This document shows, piece after piece, positions 17,008 to 25,907 of a DNA stretch of 64,000 nt (position 1 is the first letter of the stretch; every line of letters begins with the position of its first letter). The stretch is from the NCBI GenBank assembly GCA_963663975.2, contig CAXXRA010000015.1, forward strand, positions 434,001 through 498,000. Reading direction: 5' to 3'. Origin of the DNA: JANQRX01 sp963663975 (GTDB lineage: Bacteria > Pseudomonadota > Alphaproteobacteria > Rhizobiales > Kaistiaceae). The translations under genes and the position numbers were made by a program. The notes under the pieces are model-generated. The model made no database searches and had not been told where the DNA came from. It was given only the letters and a program-made list of their open reading frames with translations.

Positions 17008-18066
17008 CTATCTGACGGCCGCCTTGCGCTCCGGCCTCGGTCGGGGAAGCGGATAAGTCGACGGCACCAGGCGGAATTGCAGTAGCAGCGTGCGCTGCAG
17101 CAGGCTGTGATTGTTATCGGACACCAGCGTCAGAATCGTGTCGCCATTGGCTCGCGCGCGGATCGCCAGCCCCTCCAAATTGTCGATCTGGTGACCAATG
17201 CCGGCTTCCATCAGCGTTGTGCCGCTGACGATACGGCCGGGCCTGATCAGCGCACCGTTGATGCGGCGGATGCGGATGGCCAAACCGGTGGCAAAGCTGA
17301 ACCGCCGCTCCAGGATTGCGAGATCGCCATTGGGCAGAAAGGCGGCATCGGTGATGTCGAAGCCACCGGACCTGCCAACGGAGAATTCCCCGGCACGTGG
17401 GCCGTCGAGAACGAATCCGCGATGGTTGCCCGCCTGGTCGAGCGACCGCTCGGCAAGAGCGACCACGGCGCCCGCCAGCGGACCATCGTGAGCGGCGATG
17501 GCGACGGCCTCGATGCCCTGATTGGCCCTCAGATCAGTGACGAATCGCGGTAGCCGCATTCGTTCCGGCGCCGCCGTCGGATCGATCGGAAGGTCGAAAA
17601 TGCGGATCTCATGGATCCGTTCAAACGACACCAGCATCACCGCCCGCCCGCCGGTCGTGGCCAGTCGAATGCCTTCGGCGTCGGCCGCGACCTTCGACGA
17701 TGGCAGGCTGCCGGAGGGATCGCGCATCCGCGCCATCCAGGCCTCGGTCAGGCCGCTGGGAGCACCGCCCGTTTCCTCAAGTTCGGCGCTCAGCCAGGCT
17801 CCGCGGTCGGTGACGGCGTGAAGACGGCCATCGGTGTCGAAGTCGATGCCCGATAAAGAGCCGAATTCATCCTCATCAGATGTGAGTTCCAGACCACCGA
17901 GAAATTCCAGTTCGCCGAAACGGGTCTCGTCGCTGCCGATACCGAACTGGCTGATCGGTCGGGCACGAATGTCGACGGGCCGCAGCTGTGGCTCGGCGGC
18001 CGCCCCCGACGGAACGGCAAAAAGGAGGGTTATGGCAAGGGCAAGCCGGTGAACCGGCTGTCTCAT
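17008..18066 (-). CDS. Secreted phytase-like esterase domain protein (PF13449 type)
   Basis: The 352-residue protein has a signal peptide at about 1-24. A beta-propeller-like domain follows, with GELEFLGGLELTS, GSLSGIDFDTDGRLHAVTDRG and QIDNLEGLAIRARANGD, the marks of the 'esterase-like activity of phytase' family. The substrate is unknown. Its ATG overlaps the cobT stop as ATGA, so it is probably translated with cobT, although no link to cobalamin is known to me. Confidence 0.82.
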   Translation of the reverse strand: MRQPVHRLALAITLLFAVPSGAAAEPQLRPVDIRARPISQFGIGSDETRFGELEFLGGLELTSDEDEFGSLSGIDFDTDGRLHAVTDRGAWLSAELEETGGAPSGLTEAWMARMRDPSGSLPSSKVAADAEGIRLATTGGRAVMLVSFERIHEIRIFDLPIDPTAAPERMRLPRFVTDLRANQGIEAVAIAAHDGPLAGAVVALAERSLDQAGNHRGFVLDGPRAGEFSVGRSGGFDITDAAFLPNGDLAILERRFSFATGLAIRIRRINGALIRPGRIVSGTTLMEAGIGHQIDNLEGLAIRARANGDTILTLVSDNNHSLLQRTLLLQFRLVPSTYPLPRPRPERKAAVR

Positions 18067-19955
18067 TGCAACACTGATGATCGGACCGACCGGTGCGGTG
18101 ATGCCTCCCGCCCCTCGTCGAAAAGCTCGGCGAGTTTCTCGGTCATGGCGCCGGCCAATTCCTCGCTGTCGACGATCGTCACCGCACGCCGATAGTACCG
18201 GGTCACGTCGTGCCCGATACCGATGGCAATCAGTTCAACCGACGAACGCGTTTCGATTTCCTCGATGACCTGGCGCAGATGACGTTCAAGATAGTTACCG
18301 GGGTTGACCGACAGGGTTGAATCATCAACCGGAGCGCCGTCGGAAATCATCATCAGGATTCGCCGCTGCTCGGGCCGTGCGACAAGGCGACCGTGCGCCC
18401 AGGCCAGCGCCTCTCCGTCGATGTTCTCCTTCAACAGTCCCTCGCGCATCATCAGTCCCAGATTGCGCCGTGAACGCCGCCATGGCGCTTCGGCCGCCTT
18501 GTAGATGATGTGCCTGAGATCGTTCAGCCGGCCGGGTTCGGAAGGCTTGCCGGCCCGCAGCCACGTTTCGCGGGCCTGACCGCCTTTCCACGCCCTGGTG
18601 GTGAAGCCGAGGATCTCGACCTTCACTCCGCAACGCTCCAAAGTGCGGGCGAGAATATCGGCGCAGGCGGCCGCGACGGTGATCGGGCGGCCGCGCATCG
18701 ATCCGGAATTATCGAGCAAAAGGGTGACGACGGTGTCGCGAAAATCAGTATCCCGCTCCGCCTTGAAGGTGAGGGCATGCAGGGGATCGGTGACAACGCG
18801 GGACAGGCGCGCGGCGTCGAGAATCCCCTCATCGAGATCGAAATCCCAGGCACGGCTCTGCTGCGCCATCAGCTGGCGCTGGAGGCGGTTCGCCAGCCGC
18901 CCGACCGCCCCTTGAATGTGTGTAAGCTGCTTGTCGAGATAACTGCGCAGGCGATCAAGTTCGGCCAGATCGCAGAGGTCCTCAGCTTTGATCGTCTCGT
19001 CGAAGCGTCGGCTAAAGGGTTGGTAGGTCTCGCCGTCCGGCGCCGATGAGAATCGGGCGTCCGGGCGTTCGGCCTCTCCGGCTGCCTGGGCTTCAGCGAA
19101 GGCGCCGTCGTCATCGGTCTCATTCGCTTCGCCCTCGCTCATCTCGCCGTCGCTGGCTTCGCTGTCGTCGCCGGCCGCCTCCATATCTTCCGGCGACCCG
19201 GCCTCGGCCGAATCGTGCTCATCTCCGGCCCCATCCGCCTCGTCGGAATCGTCGGACTGGTCCTGCTCTTCGTCGTCCTCGCTGCCCTCAGATCCGCCCT
19301 CGTCATCCATGTCGAAGGCTGACAGGATGTCGCGAACGGAGTCGGCAAACAGGTCCTGATCGTCGATCGTGCCGGTCAATTGGCTCAGATTCCGTCCGGC
19401 ACGTTCTTCGATCCAATCGCGCCAGGCGTCGACGATCGGCGCCGCCGCGGCAGGCGGCGCAAAACCGGTCAATCGCTCGCGGATCATCAGCGCGAGCGCA
19501 TCGCCAAGCGGCGCGTCGGTGCGATCGGTGACTTCCTGGTAGTCGCCGCGGTGGTAACGGTCCTCGAGCATCGCGGCGAGGTTTTCTGCAACCCCTGCCA
19601 TGCGCGTCGAGCCCAGCGCCTCGACACGGGCCTGCTCGGCCGCATTGAAGATGTCGCGGGCGTCCGTGCCGCCCGGTGCCCGACGCCGATGAAGCCGGGC
19701 ATCGTGGCAGGCGAGGCGCAGAGCGAGTGAGTCGCCGGTGCCGCGCGATATGGCGATGTCGCGGGCGGACGGCTTGCGCGGCGGCTCGGGTAGCCTGACG
19801 CGCCCTGGCGACAGGCTCGGCCGGTCGGCGGCAAATTCGATCTGCAGATCACGCTTGCCGGAGATGGCCCGCAGGCAGCCCACCACCGCCCGCTTGAACG
19901 GCTCGGTGGGGCTTTCGGCCGGTCGTGCCCGCGTCGTGTCGTTCGCTATCGCCAT
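18063..19955 (-). CDS. cobT: Aerobic cobaltochelatase subunit CobT
   Basis: The 630-residue CobT has an N-terminal alpha-helical part, a long acidic low-complexity linker (about residues 210-310, rich in Asp/Glu/Ser) and a C-terminal von Willebrand A domain. The MIDAS motif DNSGSM lies at about 413, with a later SDGAP-DDST segment. With CobS it forms the AAA+ chaperone that drives cobalt insertion by CobN into hydrogenobyrinic acid a,c-diamide. ATG 19955 leaves 11 bp to the cobS stop. The CobN subunit is not in this window. Confidence 0.95.
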   Translation of the reverse strand: MAIANDTTRARPAESPTEPFKRAVVGCLRAISGKRDLQIEFAADRPSLSPGRVRLPEPPRKPSARDIAISRGTGDSLALRLACHDARLHRRRAPGGTDARDIFNAAEQARVEALGSTRMAGVAENLAAMLEDRYHRGDYQEVTDRTDAPLGDALALMIRERLTGFAPPAAAAPIVDAWRDWIEERAGRNLSQLTGTIDDQDLFADSVRDILSAFDMDDEGGSEGSEDDEEQDQSDDSDEADGAGDEHDSAEAGSPEDMEAAGDDSEASDGEMSEGEANETDDDGAFAEAQAAGEAERPDARFSSAPDGETYQPFSRRFDETIKAEDLCDLAELDRLRSYLDKQLTHIQGAVGRLANRLQRQLMAQQSRAWDFDLDEGILDAARLSRVVTDPLHALTFKAERDTDFRDTVVTLLLDNSGSMRGRPITVAAACADILARTLERCGVKVEILGFTTRAWKGGQARETWLRAGKPSEPGRLNDLRHIIYKAAEAPWRRSRRNLGLMMREGLLKENIDGEALAWAHGRLVARPEQRRILMMISDGAPVDDSTLSVNPGNYLERHLRQVIEEIETRSSVELIAIGIGHDVTRYYRRAVTIVDSEELAGAMTEKLAELFDEGREASPHRSVRSSVLQ

Positions 19956-19966
19956 ACCGGCGTCCG

Positions 19967-20950
19967 TCAGCTCATGACCACATTGGCGGTCGATTCGGGC
20001 AGCTCCGCATTGAAGGCCCGTTGATAGAACTCTGCCACGATCGCCCGCTCGAGTTCGTCGCATTTGTTGACGAAGGTCAGGCGGAAGGCAAAACCGATGT
20101 CTCCGAAAATCTCGGCGTTCTCGGCCCAGATGATCACCGTTCGCGGGCTCATGACGGTGGACAGATCGCCGTTCATGAAGGCGTTGCGGGTCATGTCGGC
20201 GACACGCACCATCTTGCCAAGGATTTCGCGACCCGCCTCGTCGCGGAAGGCTTCGACCTTGGCGGCGACGATATTGACCTCGTTGTCGTGCGGGAGATAA
20301 TTCAGGGTCGTGACGATCGACCAGCGATCCATCTGCCCCTGATTGATCTGTTGGGTGCCATGGTAGAGGCCGGAGGTGTCGCCAAGGCCAATGGTGTTGG
20401 CGGTGGCGAACAAGCGGAAGGCCGGGTGGGGATGAATGACCTTGTTCTGATCCAGCAGCGTCAGGCGCCCCTGGACCTCAAGAACGCGCTGGATCACGAA
20501 CATGACATCCGGCCGCCCGGCGTCGTATTCGTCGAAGCATAGCGCGACGTTGTTCTTCAGTGCCCACGGCAGGATGCCGTCGCGAAACTCCGTCACCTGC
20601 ATGCCGTCACGGATGACGATGGCGTCCTTGCCGATCAGGTCGATGCGGCTGATATGGCTGTCCAGATTGACGCGCACGCAAGGCCAGTTGAGGCGGGCCG
20701 CGGTCTGTTCGACATGGGTTGATTTGCCGGTCCCGTGATAGCCGGAGATCAGCACCCGGCGGTTGCGGGCAAAACCTGCCAGAACCGCCAGCGTGGTGTC
20801 GCGGTCGAACAGGTAATCGGCATCCAACGGCGGGACGTATTCGTCCGCCTTCGAATAGGCCGGGACCTCAAGATCTGATTCGATCCCGAAGACCTGACGG
20901 ACCGAGATCTTCATGTCGGGCTCCGGGGCCCGTTCCAGGGTATCGTTCAT
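19967..20950 (-). CDS. cobS: Aerobic cobaltochelatase subunit CobS (AAA+ ATPase)
   Basis: The 327-residue protein has Walker A GYHGTGKST (70-78), Walker B CFDEYDAG and a sensor segment RLFATANTIG. The N-terminal segment ISVRQVFGIESDLEVPAYS is typical of CobS. It hydrolyses ATP as a hexamer in complex with CobT to support CobN. It lies upstream of cobT on the same strand with 11 bp between them, so one operon is likely. Confidence 0.96.
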   Translation of the reverse strand: MNDTLERAPEPDMKISVRQVFGIESDLEVPAYSKADEYVPPLDADYLFDRDTTLAVLAGFARNRRVLISGYHGTGKSTHVEQTAARLNWPCVRVNLDSHISRIDLIGKDAIVIRDGMQVTEFRDGILPWALKNNVALCFDEYDAGRPDVMFVIQRVLEVQGRLTLLDQNKVIHPHPAFRLFATANTIGLGDTSGLYHGTQQINQGQMDRWSIVTTLNYLPHDNEVNIVAAKVEAFRDEAGREILGKMVRVADMTRNAFMNGDLSTVMSPRTVIIWAENAEIFGDIGFAFRLTFVNKCDELERAIVAEFYQRAFNAELPESTANVVMS

Positions 20951-21029
20951 GTCGTCCTTTTGGCGCCACTGTTACGGTCGTTGCCAGCTGTTGCCGACCG
21001 CGGTCGATCCGGCTGAGGAGGATGTCGTC

Positions 21030-21629
21030 TTAGCAAAAACCGGCTGATCGGAGGTAGTGGTAGGCGCGAATAATCTCCCGCAGCCTATCCTCGAAGCTGC
21101 GATCGCCGCCATTGGCGTCGGGGTGAAGCTGCTTGACCAGAGCTTTGTACCGCGCCTTGATCTGTTCTGCCGTCTCATTGCCCTCAAGGTCAAGCACGGC
21201 GAACGATTTACGTTCGTGATTCCTGAGTGAACGCGTCGTGCGGCCTTCCGGCGCGGCCGAATTGCCGCCGCCGAAAAAGCCGAAGGGATCGGTGAAGGCC
21301 GCCGACCACGAAAAGGAACGGCGTCCGGTGTCCTGGTCGGAGTCCATCGACCAGGTCGGTCGATGCCCGGTCGATGCCGATTTCTGGTACGCGGTTACAT
21401 CTTCATCGGCCATGCCGGCGAAGTAGTTGTAGGATTTGTTGTACGCCCGAACGTGGTCGAGGCAGAAATTGTGGTATTGGCCCTCGCGGTGACGTCCCTT
21501 CGGCGCGCGATAGCCGCCGACCCGGTCGCAGCCCTGCCACTGGCATAGCCTGGCGGAGTCGTCCTGGGCCGGTTTCGCACCGCGTGGTCTGATCCTGATA
21601 CGGTCGAAATATTTGGAATTCAGGTTCAT
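21030..21629 (-). CDS. J-domain (DnaJ-like) protein
   Basis: From ATG 21629 the protein has 199 residues. The N-terminal half has a Cys/His pattern (CQWQGC, then FCLDH) and the motif YNYFAGMADEDV. The C-terminal J domain runs from FAVLDLEGNETAEQIKARY to KQLHPDANGGD, with the HPD tripeptide needed to stimulate DnaK. This architecture is common next to cobS and bolA in alphaproteobacteria. An upstream frame to 21692 lacks coding character and would run into the divergent bolA promoter. Confidence 0.9.
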   Translation of the reverse strand: MNLNSKYFDRIRIRPRGAKPAQDDSARLCQWQGCDRVGGYRAPKGRHREGQYHNFCLDHVRAYNKSYNYFAGMADEDVTAYQKSASTGHRPTWSMDSDQDTGRRSFSWSAAFTDPFGFFGGGNSAAPEGRTTRSLRNHERKSFAVLDLEGNETAEQIKARYKALVKQLHPDANGGDRSFEDRLREIIRAYHYLRSAGFC

Positions 21630-21697
21630 CGCCGAATTATGGTTCTGTCGGGCACGGTCGACAAGCCGCCACCGGAAATGAGATTCGGACAAGTCGC

Positions 21698-21967
21698 GTG
21701 ACCATCAGGGATCGAATCACGAGCAGGTTAACGGAGGCTTTGCGGCCCGAGCTTTTGGATGTGGTGGACGAATCCTCCCTCCACAAGGGTCACGCCGGGG
21801 CGCGCCCCGAGGGCGAGACCCATTTTCGAATCCGGATCGTGGCGGCTGCATTCCGTGGGCTCGATCGCGTCGCCGCCCACCGTCTCATCTACAGCACGCT
21901 GGCCGACGAGATCGCGAATGGCGTTCACGCGCTGGCGATCAGCGCTTCGCCACCGGAGAAAACCTAG
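21698..21967 (+). CDS. BolA-family protein
   Basis: The 89-residue BolA protein starts at GTG 21698. It shows HKGHAGARPEGETHFRIRIV followed by HRLIYSTLADEI, and the invariant His in RVAAHR is present. BolA proteins work with monothiol glutaredoxins in iron-sulfur cluster traffic. It is divergent from the J-domain gene with 68 bp between starts. Its TAG stop at 21965-21967 is made of TA plus the first G of the adjoining MITE-A. In the reconstructed ancestral site it also ended in TAG. Confidence 0.93.
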   Translation: MTIRDRITSRLTEALRPELLDVVDESSLHKGHAGARPEGETHFRIRIVAAAFRGLDRVAAHRLIYSTLADEIANGVHALAISASPPEKT

Positions 21968-22426
21968 AGCCCTTTCAACCAACTCTGAGCCATTCTGACG
22001 GAGCGATTTTGTGACGGGATCAAGTGAAGGCTCGATGAGCGTATCTGGATACGATCGAGGGGCTTGGCACAGGAATTGGCGCAAAATCGCCCGTCCCATC
22101 GGGTTTATCGATTGGCGGGCGCCCAACGGCGAACCAATTTAGCCCGGATTTCTCACACTGGACACGGGGCCCCGCGTTGCTGTTTCGGCGAGACAGATGC
22201 GAGAAGGGCGGCGAAAAGCGTATCTGGTGATACGGTTGAGCCGCCCGACACGGCAGATGTCCGCCGAACGGCAACCCGAAGGGCCGGCTGAGGCCGGCGC
22301 AGGTCATGTCCAGTGTGAGAAGTCCGGGCTAAAACGATGCGGTGGCATCGCCCGTCGATCGTTTCGACGCTGGTTCGCCTCGCCAATCGCGAAACAGAAT
22401 TGACCCAGAGTTGGTTGAAAGGGCTC
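21967..22426. mobile_element. MITE-A copy 1, 460 bp including nested MITE-B
   Basis: This non-coding element has about 29-bp imperfect inverted ends, GAGCCCTTTCAACCAACTCT on the left and the matching GAGTTGGTTGAAAGGGCTC on the right. TA lies on both sides (21965-21966 and 22427-22428). Without the nested insert it is about 270 bp and aligns over its full length with the inverted copy at 29077-29344. No transposase is encoded, so an IS630/mariner-like enzyme elsewhere must mobilise it (inference from the TA target). Confidence 0.85.
22142..22329. mobile_element. MITE-B, 188 bp, nested in MITE-A copy 1
   Basis: The ends are GCCCGGATTTCTCACACTGG on the left and the inverse CCAGTGTGAGAAGTCCGGGC on the right, with one mismatch over at least 22 bp. 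TA flanks both sides (22140-22141 and 22330-22331). The homologous position in the second MITE-A reads straight through as AATCTAGAACG, which proves this is an insertion. It has no coding capacity. Confidence 0.85.
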
Positions 22427-23394
22427 TAGCTGTGAAGCTTCAACAGGTTGTCCCGGTTCAGGCCGAGTCGGCTGATTGGTGTTTGTCGATTGAGGCTGGC
22501 ATGGGGTCGATGCCAGTTGTAGCGGTGCTGCCATTTCGGCAGATCTGCTTTTCGCTGGTCTGAGTTGTGGAATTCGGTTGCGTAGGCCCATTCTCGCAAC
22601 ATTGTCTGGATGAAGCGTTCGGCCTTGCCGTTGGTCTGAGGCGTGTAGGGTTTGGTGCGGATATGCTTGATGGTGAGCCTTCGGCAGGCATCGCGGAAGG
22701 CCTTGGATCTGTAGCATGATCCATTGTCGGTCATGACGCGGGTGATGGTAACGCCGAGGGTGGCAAAGTAGGTTACGGCGGCTTCGAGGAAGGCCACGGC
22801 GCTTTCCTTTTTCTCGTTCGGGAAGATGTCGGCAAAGCCGATGCGGGAATGGTCGTCGATGGCGACGTGGACATACTCCCAACCGGGCGCGGTGCCGTTA
22901 TGGCGCTGGTTGCTCTGGCGCCTGCGATCGCCGGTGATGCGATGGCCGACACGATTGAAGCGACCGAGCTTCTTGATGTCCATATGGATGATTTCGCCTG
23001 GCGTTTCGCGCTCATAGCGCGGGCGTGGCTGGTTGGGCTCGAGGGCGGACAACAGGCTGAGGCCACGCCGCTTGAGAATACGGCTGACGGTCGCCCGGCT
23101 GAGGCCGAGTTCCTGGGCGATGTGGTCCTGCGTGCAACGAGCCCGGCGCAAGACCTCGACCGCTTCGCCGGTGGCCCAAGGCGTTTGGCTTGGCGAGGAA
23201 TGGGGCCTGGAGGACCGGTCGGCAAGCCCGGCAATGCCCTCCGCGCGAAACCGGCCCAACCACTTGGCGACGGTCTTGGCCGTTGTCTTGAAACGGCGTG
23301 CGGCCTGAGCCTTCGTCATGGCCTCATCCATGACGGCGCGAACCATGGCCTCTCGACCTTTCGGCGTAAGATGGGCATTCTGGTGAACGTCCAT
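22426..23394 (-). CDS. IS481-family transposase
   Basis: The protein is 322 residues from ATG 23394, which follows CGGAGGA. The N-terminus has two helix-turn-helix units (TKAQAARRFKTTAKTVAKWL and HIAQELGLSRATVSRIL). The rve core has Asp in IIHMDIKKLGR, Asp in VMTDNGSCY and Glu in NGKAERFIQ. The last element-encoded base is in the codon after His. The final codon AGC and the TAG stop at 22426-22428 lie in the flanking target duplication, so the reading frame has no stop of its own. Confidence 0.93.
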   Translation of the reverse strand: MDVHQNAHLTPKGREAMVRAVMDEAMTKAQAARRFKTTAKTVAKWLGRFRAEGIAGLADRSSRPHSSPSQTPWATGEAVEVLRRARCTQDHIAQELGLSRATVSRILKRRGLSLLSALEPNQPRPRYERETPGEIIHMDIKKLGRFNRVGHRITGDRRRQSNQRHNGTAPGWEYVHVAIDDHSRIGFADIFPNEKKESAVAFLEAAVTYFATLGVTITRVMTDNGSCYRSKAFRDACRRLTIKHIRTKPYTPQTNGKAERFIQTMLREWAYATEFHNSDQRKADLPKWQHRYNWHRPHASLNRQTPISRLGLNRDNLLKLHS

Positions 23395-23477
23395 TCGGTC
23401 CTCCGGAGAATCACTGACGTTGGCTGACATCAGCTTCTCTCGACAGGACCGAATGGACAACGTCCTGAAAATTCACA
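22431..23477 (-). mobile_element. IS481-family insertion sequence, copy 2 (1047 bp, intact)
   Basis: Ends TGTGAAGCTTCAACAGG (22431) and TTCACA (23477) are flanked by the 6-bp target duplication TCTAGC (22425-22430 and 23478-23483). The TC of the left duplication is the last two bases of MITE-A, so this element arrived after MITE-A. It differs from copy 1 by seven small indels and a handful of substitutions. Confidence 0.93.
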
Positions 23478-23478
23478 T

Positions 23479-24771
23479 CTAGCCGGCGGGCGGACGGCGA
23501 TCTCCGGAGCGCACCAACGGTGTGATCCGAAGTGACGTGATCCGGTTGCGGCTCTTACGCAGCACACGGAAACGGAAGCCGTGAAAATTGAAGGCCTGGC
23601 CGGGCTCCGGAATGATCAGGGCATCGTGGATGACCAATCCGGCGATGGTCGTGGCCTCATCATCCGGCAGGTTCCAATCCATGGCCCGATTGACATCGCG
23701 CACGGCAACCGATCCATCGATGATCAGCGAGCCGTCCGGCTGTCGCCGAACCCCCTCGACCGGAATATCATGTTCGTCGGCAATATCGCCGACGATTTCC
23801 TCGATGATGTCCTCCAACGTGACCAGACCCTGCACCTCGCCATATTCGTCGACCACGAGAGCGACGTGGGCCTTGCGTCTGAGGAAGGCATTGAGCTGGT
23901 CGGTCAGGGTGGTTGTCTCGGGCACGAACCACGGCTTCACGGCGATCGAGCCCGGGTCGACGCTTGCGATATCGCCACCGACTTCGCTCAGTCGGCGGAG
24001 CAGGTCCTTGACGTGAATCACGCCGACGATGTTTTCCGGTTCGCCCTGCCAAAGCGGAACGCGGGTATAGGGTGCGGTAAGAATCTCACGGAGGATGGTG
24101 TCCGGGGGATCGTCGGCGTTGACGGTGTGCATATTCGTGCGATGGACCATCACGTCGGAGGCCACCAGTTCGCCGAGATCGAGGAGGCCGCCGAGACGGT
24201 CACGCTCGGCTTTGACGACGCTGCCTTCGGCATGCAGGAGGTCGACCTGGCTGCGAATCTCGTCGGCGGGCGAAAGCACTGACAGGCCAGCGGCCCCCTC
24301 ATGGCCGAACAGGCGCAGGACGCCCTGGACGATGAACTGAACCGCGGTCACGATCGGTGAAAAAACAGCGACCACCGGCTGGATGATCGGGGCGACCAGA
24401 CGTGAGGCCTGATCCGGATTGCTGATCGCCAAAGTCTTGGGCAGGACTTCCCCGAAAATCAGGACGATCAGCGTCATGACGATTGTCGCGTAGGCCACGC
24501 CGGCCTGGCCGAACAGCGTCAGGAAGACGCTGGTCGCCAGTGCCGAAGCCAGGATATTGACGAGATTGTTGCCGAGCAGCACCGCGCCGATAAGGCGCTC
24601 GCGATCCCGTATCAAGCGGCCCACCAGGGTCGCCCGCTGATCACCGGTTTTCTCCAGTTGAAGCATGCGCGCCCGCGAGGCCGCCGTCAGCGCAGTCTCG
24701 GACCCGGAGAAAAAGCCGGACAGCACAATCAGCGATGGGATGACGATGACGGCCAGCCAGATCAGGGTCAT
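23479..24771 (-). CDS. CNNM/CorC-type (HlyC/CorC family) membrane protein with CBS pair
   Basis: The 430-residue protein has an N-terminal DUF21/CNNM domain with about four membrane segments (first hydrophobic stretch at residues 3-20). A CBS pair follows (VMVHRTNMHTV, later VALVVDEYGEVQGLVTLED), and a CorC_HlyC C-terminal domain ends the protein. Such proteins are linked to Mg2+ or Co2+ export or homeostasis. The TAG stop is the minus-strand half of the CTAG at 23479-23482. The ATG overlaps the aroB stop by 4 bp (ATGA). Confidence 0.9.
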   Translation of the reverse strand: MTLIWLAVIVIPSLIVLSGFFSGSETALTAASRARMLQLEKTGDQRATLVGRLIRDRERLIGAVLLGNNLVNILASALATSVFLTLFGQAGVAYATIVMTLIVLIFGEVLPKTLAISNPDQASRLVAPIIQPVVAVFSPIVTAVQFIVQGVLRLFGHEGAAGLSVLSPADEIRSQVDLLHAEGSVVKAERDRLGGLLDLGELVASDVMVHRTNMHTVNADDPPDTILREILTAPYTRVPLWQGEPENIVGVIHVKDLLRRLSEVGGDIASVDPGSIAVKPWFVPETTTLTDQLNAFLRRKAHVALVVDEYGEVQGLVTLEDIIEEIVGDIADEHDIPVEGVRRQPDGSLIIDGSVAVRDVNRAMDWNLPDDEATTIAGLVIHDALIIPEPGQAFNFHGFRFRVLRKSRNRITSLRITPLVRSGDRRPPAG

Positions 24772-25907
24772 GTGCCCAGTTTTCCGTCAAGAAAGCCAGA
24801 AACCTTATCGCCGGGAACGTCTCTGGAGATGAACGCCTGGCCGATCCCGCGCGTCAGGATGAATGTCAGTTTGCCCTGCGAGACCTTCTTGTCCTGTGCG
24901 ATATTGGCCATCAAGGTGTTGGTCTCCAGCCCGCCGCCGGGAATGTCGCCGATCGTCGTCGGCAGGCCGACATCGGCCAGATGGCGCGCCACCCTGGCAG
25001 CCTGATCCGCGGCAAGCAGCCCGAGATCGACGGAGAATTCGTGCGCCAGAACCAGCCCTACGGCCGCCGCCTCGCCATGAAGCAGGCGGTCGGAATAGCC
25101 CGTCGCCGTCTCCAGCGCATGACCAAAGGTGTGACCAAGGTTCAGAAGTGCGCGCTCGCCGTTCTCCAACTCGTCGGCAGCGACGACCTCGGCCTTGGCA
25201 CGGCAGGCGACGGAAATCGCGTGGTCCCGCTCGGGCCAGCCGGCCACGATGGCGCGCCAATTTCCTTCAAGCCAGTGGAAAAATTCGGCGTCGCGAATCA
25301 GACCGATTTTTGCAATCTCGGCATAGCCAGCGTTGAAAATCCGGGGTGACAGGGTGTCGAGAACGCCCGAATCGGCCAGCACGAATTGCGGCTGATGGAA
25401 TGCTCCGACCAGGTTCTTGCCGCGTGCAGTGTTGATACCGGTCTTGCCGCCGATCGATGAATCGACCTGCGCCAGAAGCGTGGTGGGAATTTGAACGACG
25501 CGCATGCCGCGGCGCGTAACTGCGGCAGCAAACCCGGCCAGATCGCCAATGACACCACCGCCGAGCGCCACCAGGATGTCGTCGCGCTCCATGCGGGCGG
25601 CGAGAATGCCGTCGATCGTGTCGGCCAGGCCGGCGAAGCTTTTCGATTCTTCGCCCGACGGCAAGACGATCTTTTCGTAACCCACTCCTGCCTCTTTCAG
25701 TGAGGCCGCAAGGTGGTCCAGATGGAGAAGAGCGACGGTCTCGTCGGTCACGACGGCGGCACGAACGCCCGGCAGTCGGGACGCGATTTCGTGTCCCGCG
25801 CTGGCGAGCAGATCGCGCCCGATCAGGATGTCATACGACCGCTCGCCAAGATCGACCGTAACCAGCGACGGTTTGGTTTGTTCATCGGCGTCAGGCACCG
25901 GCTTCAT
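24768..25907 (-). CDS. aroB: 3-dehydroquinate synthase AroB
   Basis: The 379-residue protein converts DAHP to 3-dehydroquinate with NAD+ and a divalent metal. Visible motifs are the glycine-rich ALGGGVIGDLAGFAAA, VPTTLL-like IPTTLLAQVDSSIGGKTGIN and metal-ligand regions NAGYAEIAKIGLI and LNLGHTFGHALE. ATG 25907 is chosen over 25943. It overlaps the aroK end by 17 bp and the next gene by 4 bp, so aroK-aroB-CNNM form one operon. Confidence 0.96.
   Translation of the reverse strand: MKPVPDADEQTKPSLVTVDLGERSYDILIGRDLLASAGHEIASRLPGVRAAVVTDETVALLHLDHLAASLKEAGVGYEKIVLPSGEESKSFAGLADTIDGILAARMERDDILVALGGGVIGDLAGFAAAVTRRGMRVVQIPTTLLAQVDSSIGGKTGINTARGKNLVGAFHQPQFVLADSGVLDTLSPRIFNAGYAEIAKIGLIRDAEFFHWLEGNWRAIVAGWPERDHAISVACRAKAEVVAADELENGERALLNLGHTFGHALETATGYSDRLLHGEAAAVGLVLAHEFSVDLGLLAADQAARVARHLADVGLPTTIGDIPGGGLETNTLMANIAQDKKVSQGKLTFILTRGIGQAFISRDVPGDKVSGFLDGKLGT

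Noticed and set aside
10604..21029. Cobalamin riboswitch near cobS/cobT
   Set aside because: I found no B12-box-like core or extended folded leader upstream of the J-domain or cob genes.
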